A stretch of DNA of 64,000 bases from Saccharibacter floricola DSM 15669 (GTDB lineage Bacteria; Pseudomonadota; Alphaproteobacteria; Acetobacterales; Acetobacteraceae). The translations under genes were made by a program, and so were the position numbers. Positions 45,203 to 53,369 of the stretch are shown here, in pieces; position 1 is the stretch's first letter; every line of letters begins with the position of its first letter. Where the stretch lies: positions 1-64,000 of the forward strand of contig NZ_KB899344.1 of NCBI RefSeq assembly GCF_000378165.1, read 5' to 3'. The notes below the pieces were generated by a model. It saw nothing but the letters and a program-made list of their open reading frames with translations. It ran no database searches and was not told the origin of the DNA.

Positions 45203-45943
45203 ATGCCAGTGTCCGTTTCATCAGCTATAAGTTCGCTGAAGCAAGCGACGGATTATGCCGCGAGCTCAGGGGCTTCAACGCTTTCAACAAGCAATAGTGG
45301 TTCGACGTCGGCTTCCGGTGCATCCAATCAGGCATCGGGGGCTTTTGCCTCTATGGCAGGGAATGAGAATAATTTTCTCAAACTGTTAACGACGCAGCTA
45401 CAGCACCAAGACCCGACGAGCCCGATGAAGAATGATCAGCTCGCTTCGCAGCTTGCTCAGTTCTCCGCTGTGGAACAGCAGGTGCAGACGAATAAAAATC
45501 TGAGTGCGTTGATTTCTCTTAATGAGAGTTCTCAGCTCACTCAGAATCGTTCAATGGTGGGGCAAACGGCTTCAGCTCAGACCTCGACACTTCCTCTTCA
45601 GTCCGGTGCTGCTTCTCTGTCTGTCGGGAATACATCACCTGGTCAGATTATCGGGATTTCAGTCGCGAATGCCGCAGGGCAAGTGGTCAAGAGTGATGTA
45701 TTGGAAAGCTCTGGTGGCAGCAATGCATGGCGCTGGGATGGTAAGAGTAATGACGGCACGCAGCTCTCTGACGGGCCTTACAGTGTCTCGGTCAAAACGG
45801 TTGATGGCAATGGGACAACGACGGATGTTCCATTCTCTGTCAATGGTAAGATCACAGGGATTACCAAGGGTGATTCTGGCGTGAGTGTTCAGATGGGGGG
45901 TGCTGTTATCCCGATGTCGAATGTACAGTCTATTTCTTCGTAA
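45203..45943 (+). CDS. flgD: Hook-cap protein FlgD
   Basis: Hook scaffolding protein of 246 residues. The conserved N-terminal motif is NFLKLLTTQLQHQDPTSPMKNDQLASQLAQFSAVEQ (about 55-95), and the C-terminal Fn3/FLG-D domain has WRWDGKSNDGTQLSDGPYSV. A Ser/Ala-rich lead precedes the motif. AAGGGGA lies upstream of the ATG. It starts 18 bp after fliK and is followed by flaF. Confidence 0.95.
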   Translation: MPVSVSSAISSLKQATDYAASSGASTLSTSNSGSTSASGASNQASGAFASMAGNENNFLKLLTTQLQHQDPTSPMKNDQLASQLAQFSAVEQQVQTNKNLSALISLNESSQLTQNRSMVGQTASAQTSTLPLQSGAASLSVGNTSPGQIIGISVANAAGQVVKSDVLESSGGSNAWRWDGKSNDGTQLSDGPYSVSVKTVDGNGTTTDVPFSVNGKITGITKGDSGVSVQMGGAVIPMSNVQSISS

Positions 45944-45982
45944 GAAGGCGTATAGAGCGTTGTGAAGGAGGGATCATAGACG

Positions 45983-46369
45983 ATGTATCAGAATGATGGG
46001 ATGAGGGCGTATCGGAATACGGTGAGTGCGTCTTTGTCTGACCGAGAGGCCGATGCGATGTGTTTCCGTAAGCTCATTACGGAATTAAAATTGGCAGAAC
46101 ATACGGACGATATCTTGGTACGCAACGAAGCTATTTCCAAGAATCAGCGTCTTTGGTCGCTTATTCAAAAAGCAAACGCTGTTGATCTGTCTGTTGTGGA
46201 CAATGAGGATCGGCTTCTATTTTTACGGATGGCAGATGCAGCCCAGAAATACGGAATTAAAGCGCTTCTCTATCCCGAAAGACCGATTGGCCCTTTGATT
46301 GATATTGCGCAGAATGTTCTAGATGGATTGACGCAGACGATGACCGATGAGGGAGCCGGAACTCCCTAA
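45983..46369 (+). CDS. flaF: Flagellin synthesis regulator FlaF
   Basis: Small cytosolic protein of 128 residues of the alphaproteobacterial FlaF family: YRNTVSASLSDREADAMCFRKLITEL and a second conserved helix LLFLRMADAAQKYGIKALL. FlaF is needed for flagellin secretion or translation and acts opposite FlbT in Caulobacter. Here it is the last gene of the fliK-flgD group, more than 30 kb from the flagellin gene, and no flbT is in the window. A strong terminator follows. Confidence 0.9.
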   Translation: MYQNDGMRAYRNTVSASLSDREADAMCFRKLITELKLAEHTDDILVRNEAISKNQRLWSLIQKANAVDLSVVDNEDRLLFLRMADAAQKYGIKALLYPERPIGPLIDIAQNVLDGLTQTMTDEGAGTP

Positions 46370-46398
46370 CCGGTTGTTGTGTTGTGTGATCGTTCGAT

Positions 46399-46436
46399 AA
46401 AAGCCCGCTTTCTTTTTTGAGAGAGCGGGCTTTTTT

Positions 46437-46438
<2 letters not shown>
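46399..46438. terminator. Rho-independent terminator after flaF
   Basis: AAAAGCCCGCT (46399-46409) pairs with AGCGGGCTTTT (46424-46434), a perfect 11-bp stem followed by T residues to 46438. It ends 30 bp after flaF and abuts the stop of the convergent glf gene. On the minus strand the stem is followed by TTTT, so it may work in both directions. Confidence 0.9.
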
Positions 46439-47660
<1,222 letters not shown>

Positions 47661-47661
47661 C

Positions 47662-48096
47662 TTACTGCCCTGTGCAAACATTATCAACACAGGAGCGGCT
47701 GGGAGGCGCTGATGGATAAGCAGTGCCTGGAGAGGATACATAAGGGACACCTCCACCATAATAGTCATTACTATAATAAGAATCGCCGTAATAATATGGT
47801 TGTTGAGGAGGTGGCGGAGGGGGAGGTGGTGGCGCATAGCCCGGGTTCGGGGCTGCACCATACGGATTAGGCCCGTATGGTGTACCATAGTAAGGCCCTT
47901 GAGGGCCTGGTGCTGCCGGAGGAGGGGGAGGCGGTGGTGGCCCAATAGGCCCCCTATTGGGTGGTGGAGGCGGAGGGAAATAAGGTCGCTCCCCATGAAA
48001 GGATACTTGGGCTTGCCCAATTGTAGGAAGCAGGCAGAGGCTAGCAAGCGAGACCAAGCGGATTACACGATATGGAGACAAAAGAGGAGACACCAT
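47662..48096 (-). CDS. Secreted proline/tyrosine-rich protein
   Basis: Protein of 144 residues with a signal peptide (cleaved near GQA-QV). The mature chain is dominated by three poly-Pro runs of six to nine residues, with Gly-Pro-Tyr spacers, and ends in a Cys-containing tail (SCVDNVCTG) that could form a disulfide. I do not recognise a family; the composition suggests an extended, wall- or surface-associated protein. The second ATG (48096) has better spacing from GAGG than the first (48102). glf follows 64 bp on. Confidence 0.6.
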   Translation of the reverse strand: MVSPLLSPYRVIRLVSLASLCLLPTIGQAQVSFHGERPYFPPPPPPNRGPIGPPPPPPPPAAPGPQGPYYGTPYGPNPYGAAPNPGYAPPPPPPPPPQQPYYYGDSYYSNDYYGGGVPYVSSPGTAYPSAPPSRSCVDNVCTGQ

Positions 48097-48230
48097 AAAC
48101 ATTTACCTCGCTCGGTCTGTAGGTAGAAAAGGAAGATATTTATGTGATTATACCAACAGGTAAGGAAATATCTCCCTTTTTGTGTCATGTGAGGCGTTCC
48201 CCAAAAGGAAGACCTCACATTATGGATGAA

Positions 48231-49958
48231 TTACTGCTTCATCGCGATGGTTGATTGCAGCATTTGATCTGCTGTTGTGACGGTTTTTGTATTGGCCGTA
48301 TAGGCTTCTTGAGCCACGATGAGTGCAGACAAATCACCGGTCAGATCTGTTGTGGATGACTCAGTATAGCCAACAGCGAGTGACCCGGTACCATTAGTAC
48401 CAACAACACCTGTTTGTGGTGTGCCAGAGTCAGATGTTGCGAGATAGGCCTGACCATCAACAGCACGTAGTCCGTTGAAGTTGTTAAAGTTCGTCAGAGA
48501 AACCTTACCGATAAGTTGCGAGTAACCGTTATCAAATTGCGCCATGATAGAGCCGTCACTTTGAATGCTTGGTCCAGTATAGGTTCCACTCACCACACTA
48601 TCATTTGTCAAAGCACTTGTATCCGCATTGAGGGTTGGGCTCGTTGTTAACGACCCACCACTCATATCTAACGTGTAATTTTGACCTTTGATGGAGGCAG
48701 TAATGGCTGTTTTTGCGGCTGAAGGGTCACCGCCATCGACTGTTTTCATCGTGCCATCAGGATTAAAGACGACTGTATGACTTGCCCCCTGAACGGAAGA
48801 TGAAGAGGATGAATCATAAGGATTTACAGCCTGCACCGTCCATGTTGGTGGTGACGCTGAGCTCTGTGTCCATTTCGCAGCGACCTGCGTGCCGTTCACC
48901 TCCATCGGGGTTGTCATGTAACTCTGATTACTGCCCGTGGCTGTGCCGAGGAGTGTTTTGCCCATAGTCAATGTGGTGCCAGATGCGCTGAGGGGGGCAG
49001 CTTGGCTTGTGGTGGACGGTATAGCATTAGGGGCCACCATAGTCGTCCCTGTCTTCCCACCGATCGTGCCCAAAAGAAAATTCATGTGTTGTGAATCATT
49101 CTGAGCATATTTTGCGCTAATAGGGATGCTGACTGTGGAGCCCGGTGTACTCGAGCCTACTTGCTGATTTGTGGATTTATCAACGACAGAAGCAAGGTTT
49201 CCAGAATTATCAAATGTGACTTGATAGTCGTTTGGTGCGATCGTGCCTGTTCCATCAGCATCATAAACGGACATGTCCCAAACGAGAGGGTTTGTTGAGC
49301 TTTCCTGCCATTGTGTCGCAATCTTGTGAGGATTGGACGAGGAATCATATGTCGTCGTCGTTGGAGAGGTATAGCTTTGCGGAGTATAATTCGTGCTTTG
49401 TGCGGGGAGTTTTCCGATCTCCGCATTCATCTTTAATGTCGTCGTCGTCGTTGGCTTAAAGCCGATATTAGCGACATTGACTTGCGAGAGTTGGTTACTT
49501 AGAGCCCCCGTATTGTCCACCATGTACCCATTGAGGTAATATCCGGACGTATTCACGAGATAGCCTTTTTTATCCTGATAAAAATCGCCGTTTCGTGTGT
49601 AATATTGCTGTGCTTGGAAGGAAGTGGTGTTTGATGCCGATGAGCTCACCCCAGATGGTTTGGAAACCGTAAACATTCCGGCACCAGAGACGTGCATCGC
49701 CAAGCTATTTGTGCTTTTCGTGGCTGTTCCGGAGTTATCAACATGCTGCACAGTGACAGCTTGGACGGTATTTGACTCCGCCTGAGAAGCAGAATTCAGT
49801 CGCAGATTGCCAGAAACGTAATCGGCGAAAGCAGTTGTGCTTGCTTTATAACCAACAGTTTGGCTGTTTGCGATGTTGTTACTCAGGTTTGTGAAGGCGT
49901 CTGCCTGGGCGTTAATGCCACTGACAGCCGTGGTGAGTGCATTAAAAACACCAGCCAT
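48231..49958 (-). CDS. flgE: Flagellar hook protein FlgE
   Basis: Hook subunit of 575 residues. The N-terminal axial motif is present (FNALTTAVSGINAQADAFTNLSNNIANSQTVGYK), as are the FlgE central domain (YYTRNGDFYQDKKGYLVN) and C-terminal helix (LSALIVAQEAYTANTKTVTT). It is longer than enterobacterial FlgE (about 400 residues) because of a Ser/Thr-rich outer domain. It stands alone, 203 bp downstream of flhB, rather than next to flgD. Confidence 0.95.
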   Translation of the reverse strand: MAGVFNALTTAVSGINAQADAFTNLSNNIANSQTVGYKASTTAFADYVSGNLRLNSASQAESNTVQAVTVQHVDNSGTATKSTNSLAMHVSGAGMFTVSKPSGVSSSASNTTSFQAQQYYTRNGDFYQDKKGYLVNTSGYYLNGYMVDNTGALSNQLSQVNVANIGFKPTTTTTLKMNAEIGKLPAQSTNYTPQSYTSPTTTTYDSSSNPHKIATQWQESSTNPLVWDMSVYDADGTGTIAPNDYQVTFDNSGNLASVVDKSTNQQVGSSTPGSTVSIPISAKYAQNDSQHMNFLLGTIGGKTGTTMVAPNAIPSTTSQAAPLSASGTTLTMGKTLLGTATGSNQSYMTTPMEVNGTQVAAKWTQSSASPPTWTVQAVNPYDSSSSSSVQGASHTVVFNPDGTMKTVDGGDPSAAKTAITASIKGQNYTLDMSGGSLTTSPTLNADTSALTNDSVVSGTYTGPSIQSDGSIMAQFDNGYSQLIGKVSLTNFNNFNGLRAVDGQAYLATSDSGTPQTGVVGTNGTGSLAVGYTESSTTDLTGDLSALIVAQEAYTANTKTVTTADQMLQSTIAMKQ

Positions 49959-50161
49959 ATGATAAGAGTCCCTGCTGTTGAGGCGTGCCGCGTCAATTTC
50001 ACGCTGTTTCGGTTATTTTACGCGAGCAAGAAAACGGGTGCAACGGAATAATGAGAGAGGATACCGCGTACTCATGCTTCTCTCTATCGGTGAGCCACTC
50101 TCATACGTTCTTTCAAGATAAAGATTATTAATCAACAGTGCAATGGATAAACATGCTGTTT

Positions 50162-51250
50162 CTAACGCCCTCCAACACGTGCGCCGGGGGTTTTGAGTTT
50201 AACAACATAGGCAATAATAGCAGCGACTGGCTTCCAAAATTCTTCTGGGATCTCAGTATCTAAGGGTAGTGTGTGGAGAGCGCGGGCCAAGGGTGGATTT
50301 GAAACAACGGGGACTTTTGCACCACGGGCTGTATCGCGAATGCGGAAGGCGAGCTCATCGACGCCTTTGGCTACAATTTTGGGAGCAGAACCTGCATTCT
50401 GGTCGTAATAAATCGCTACAGCATAATGGGTCGGGTTGGTAACAACAACGGTGGATTCTTTCACAGAGCTCATCATGCGTCGCCTGGAGCGGCTGGTACG
50501 AATTTGCCGAATTTTTGCTTTGATTTGCGGGTCACCATCCGTTTGCTTCGTTTCATCTTTGATGTCTTGGAAGCTCATTTTTAGTTTGGAAAAACGATGG
50601 TAACGTGACCATAATTCGTCCATTACAGTAATGATGCACTGAACGATAATAACGAGAAGGGTTGCGTAGAGAAACCAGTTCTTGAGCTCCGACATAAGGT
50701 GCGGGGGAGCCCAACGCTCAGTTTGGGGAGCGATACGGAGTGTTTCACAGGCGACGATGTATAAAATAAGCCCAAAAACAGCGAATTTTGCAAGTGTTTT
50801 GAGCATTTCGATCAGATTGTTAAGCCCAAAAACGCGTTTGATTCCTTTTATAGGAGACAAGCGGCTAGGGTCGGGCTTGAGTGCTTGCGGGCGGAAAAGA
50901 AAGCGTGTTTGTAGCAGCCCGCAAGCAAGAACAGCACAAGCCCCTGTAATCATAATAGGAAGTGCAAGTTGAAGGCCGCCTCTCGCGGCTTGTTGCATGA
51001 CGGTGTAGAGGATAGCTGGGTCGCTTGATAAAAGACCGATATTGGTGAAAATGCCTTTCATCGTCGTCAGAAAGACAGAGGCAGATTTGACGATTGTGAG
51101 TGAGAATACCAAGACAAATGTGCCCAAGGAAACCAGCAAAAGAAGCTCTTTAGATTGAGCAACATTACCTTCTTCGCGTGCTTTTTCGAGCCGCTTATCT
51201 GTCGGATCTTGTGACTTTTCGCCACCGCCTCCACCGCCTTCTTCAGCCAT
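50162..51250 (-). CDS. flhB: Flagellar export switch protein FlhB
   Basis: Export-gate protein of 362 residues with four membrane segments and a cytoplasmic domain that cleaves itself at the NPTH site (VVVTNPTHYAVAIYY, about 270). It switches substrate specificity with FliK. The N-terminus has the family opening EKSQDPTDKRLEKAREEGNVAQSKE after a Gly/Glu-rich lead. It is the last gene of the fliE-fliQ-fliR-flhB group, 19 bp after fliR. Confidence 0.96.
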   Translation of the reverse strand: MAEEGGGGGGEKSQDPTDKRLEKAREEGNVAQSKELLLLVSLGTFVLVFSLTIVKSASVFLTTMKGIFTNIGLLSSDPAILYTVMQQAARGGLQLALPIMITGACAVLACGLLQTRFLFRPQALKPDPSRLSPIKGIKRVFGLNNLIEMLKTLAKFAVFGLILYIVACETLRIAPQTERWAPPHLMSELKNWFLYATLLVIIVQCIITVMDELWSRYHRFSKLKMSFQDIKDETKQTDGDPQIKAKIRQIRTSRSRRRMMSSVKESTVVVTNPTHYAVAIYYDQNAGSAPKIVAKGVDELAFRIRDTARGAKVPVVSNPPLARALHTLPLDTEIPEEFWKPVAAIIAYVVKLKTPGARVGGR

Positions 51251-51269
51251 ATGCTCCTACCATTGTGCT

Positions 51270-52109
51270 TTATGGATGAGGGGGAAAGCCGATGCCTGGG
51301 AGATTGGATAAAATCCCCTGAACACGTTCGGTCCATGTCCCGCTGATGACTTGAATAAGCATAGCCAGCAGAAGGATGCCACCAATAATTTGGGCTGGAA
51401 TAACCGTAGAATACACCTGAATAGACGGCATAAGGCGGTTAAGAACCCCTAACATTGCAGGCCATAAGGCCCCGATGAGAATAAAAGGTGCGGCGAGCTG
51501 CATGGAAATTTGCATAGTTTCAGACGCCGTGCGTATGACGCTGACAGTCATATCACCCATAAGAAGGCTCGTGATATGCCCAGCTGGGAAAAGACTGTAA
51601 GAACCCGATATGGCGTGTAAGGGGAGGGCGTAGAGCCCGGTAGTCATCAATATGACCGGGATGAGAGAGTTCGCCATATGGCTTATTGCTGTGCTCGACG
51701 CGCCTAATTGGGGGTCAGGCTGGATGATGCTGGTCATCCCTGTAAAGACAGAGATAATTTGAGCGGAAATCGTGAGCGATAGAGCAATAAGACGTGCTAA
51801 CGTGCCGATGAAGAAGCCGCAGAGAAGTTCTTCCCCCACGATAAGCAGCGCCATAGCCGGCATACGGAGTGCTTCACCAGAAACGGCGGTAAGGCGGTCT
51901 TGAATAACGGGAAGAAGGGCAATGGTAACGGCGAGGGCGATCCCTGCTCGGATCCGTGTGGGAATGGTGGTTTCCCCAAGAGCGGGGGCGGCGATGATAA
52001 CTGCGCTGACACGGCATAAAATAATGACAAAGGTGCCAGCGAGAATGGCGATTGACCCATTGGGGTCCCCGATATTGGGTGAGCCAAAGAAGCCAGCCAG
52101 TCCATTCAC
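51270..52109 (-). CDS. fliR: Flagellar export gate protein FliR
   Basis: Integral membrane gate subunit of 279 residues with about six membrane segments. Recognisable stretches are RVSAVIIAAPALGETTIPTRIRAGIALAVTIAL and the C-terminal GGILLLAMLIQVISG region. The start is taken at GTG 52109, one nt after the fliQ stop and 8 nt after GGAGG. An ATG at 52142 would force a 32-nt overlap with fliQ without a ribosome site. Confidence 0.94.
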   Translation of the reverse strand: MNGLAGFFGSPNIGDPNGSIAILAGTFVIILCRVSAVIIAAPALGETTIPTRIRAGIALAVTIALLPVIQDRLTAVSGEALRMPAMALLIVGEELLCGFFIGTLARLIALSLTISAQIISVFTGMTSIIQPDPQLGASSTAISHMANSLIPVILMTTGLYALPLHAISGSYSLFPAGHITSLLMGDMTVSVIRTASETMQISMQLAAPFILIGALWPAMLGVLNRLMPSIQVYSTVIPAQIIGGILLLAMLIQVISGTWTERVQGILSNLPGIGFPPHP

Positions 52110-52110
52110 G

Positions 52111-52386
52111 TCAAGAGCCTCCAACCCGAATAATTTGATCAAAGATCATTTGGGTGTAGGCGTGAATGGTAGAATACATAAAAGATGCCGTAAGCACTAA
52201 AACGGCCATTGTCGCGACGAACTTTGGAACGAAGGACAAAGTCGCTTCGCTGACTTGGGTCATGGCTTGGAAGAGCGACACAATAAGCCCAGCCAAAAGA
52301 GACGCCAAGAGGGAGGGAGCTCCCAACTTGACGGCGACCATCAGAGTTTGGCGAAGGATTTCTTGAACATCGACTGTGCCGTTCAT
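52111..52386 (-). CDS. fliQ: Flagellar export gate protein FliQ
   Basis: Gate subunit of 91 residues with two membrane hairpins. The core (PSLLASLLAGLIVSLFQAMTQVSEATLSFVPK) is the family signature. It lies between fliE (12-bp gap) and fliR (1-nt gap). Confidence 0.95.
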   Translation of the reverse strand: MNGTVDVQEILRQTLMVAVKLGAPSLLASLLAGLIVSLFQAMTQVSEATLSFVPKFVATMAVLVLTASFMYSTIHAYTQMIFDQIIRVGGS

Positions 52387-52398
52387 GAAAAATGTATC

Positions 52399-52767
52399 CT
52401 AAACGGACATTCTCATAACTTCTTGGTATGCACTGACAAAACGATCTCGTAACGTTGTAACGGTTTGTAAGGTCAGTTTTGCTTCTTCAACAGAGGCTGC
52501 GACGTCAGACATATTACCTTTGCCAGAAAGTGCCTTAGCTGTTTGAACTTCAGCTGCTTTCCCTGTGTCAACAGCGCCTTGGAGAGCATTGTTCAGTACA
52601 GCGCTAAAGCTCGTGACGGCATTGTTAGTCGCGCCATTTGTGGTGCTGTCTTGGTCCGATCCCAGAGCATTGGATGATGTTGATTGGGTCAGTTTTTGCG
52701 CGTTGCTATAAGCCGTGCTGGCATCGATATTTTGAGCAGAAGCGAGAGATGTTCCGCTGATCGACAT
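52399..52767 (-). CDS. fliE: Hook-basal body protein FliE
   Basis: Adaptor of 122 residues that links the MS ring to the rod. The C-terminal two-thirds (FSAVLNNALQGAVDTGKAAE, then SVEEAKLTLQTVTTLRDRFVSAYQEVMRM) are canonical. The N-terminal part is Ser/Asn-rich. The start at 52767 (MSISGTS) is preferred over an in-frame ATG six codons upstream. It opens the minus group and is divergent from the flgB side. Confidence 0.93.
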   Translation of the reverse strand: MSISGTSLASAQNIDASTAYSNAQKLTQSTSSNALGSDQDSTTNGATNNAVTSFSAVLNNALQGAVDTGKAAEVQTAKALSGKGNMSDVAASVEEAKLTLQTVTTLRDRFVSAYQEVMRMSV

Positions 52768-53013
52768 GGCCCAAAATCCTCTCAAGGTATGTCATGTGTG
52801 ATGTATTAGAGAAGCTAGCGTGACAAGCCCTAGAGGGCATGATGTCCAGAAAGGCTTATCCCATGTTAGCGCTGTTTTTCATAGTACAAAAGAACAAGTA
52901 AGCGTAGATTTCCACATTATTACTAAAAAACTCTTGGAGTACATGTAGCGATAGGGTATCTCGAGAGGGATCGAACGTCCGGTGTTCGGCTCTCATTAGC
53001 AAAGAGGATTGTC

Positions 53014-53259
53014 ATGTCAGAAGCTTCTGCTGCTTCTCAGCTCGCATCTGTGATGCGCTCAGCCACATCGCATCAAGCCCGCTCTGTGCGTGAGGCTGTC
53101 CAGCCAGAGCGTATGGCTGATTCCCTTAAGCTTTCGGCAACAGGCGGTGGGAACGCGAAATCAACGTCACCTTTTGATGCAACGGGGCAGATCTCCCCTT
53201 CTGCGAAGAGTGATGATAAAGGGGCTTCATCTAACTCGATTCTTAACCTTCTGGCCTGA
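53014..53259 (+). CDS. Small protein of unknown function upstream of the flgB group
   Basis: Protein of 81 residues, Ser/Ala-rich, with no signal peptide or membrane segment. A good ribosome site (AGAGGA) precedes the ATG. I recognise no family. The composition and the C-terminal hydrophobic end (SILNLLA) vaguely recall secreted flagellar regulators such as FlgM, but no FlgM signature is present. It could be a small export substrate or chaperone. It lies divergent from fliE and just before the large TPR-type gene. Confidence 0.55.
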   Translation: MSEASAASQLASVMRSATSHQARSVREAVQPERMADSLKLSATGGGNAKSTSPFDATGQISPSAKSDDKGASSNSILNLLA

Positions 53260-53282
53260 TCCGTCTGCACGATGCTTTATTG

Positions 53283-53313
53283 TAGGGGGTGCCTGAGCTC
53301 ATAGGGGGTGCCT
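53283..53313 (+). repeat. 12-bp direct repeat before the TPR-type gene
   Basis: TAGGGGGTGCCT occurs at 53283-53294 and again at 53302-53313, 19 bp apart. The pair is 57 bp upstream of the following start codon. The spacing, near two helical turns, would suit a regulator binding site, but this is only a possibility. Confidence 0.45.
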
Positions 53314-53369
53314 CCTGTAAGAGGACGGGCGTGCTTTGCTGCCGAACCAGACTTGGAGAAAACCGTTTA

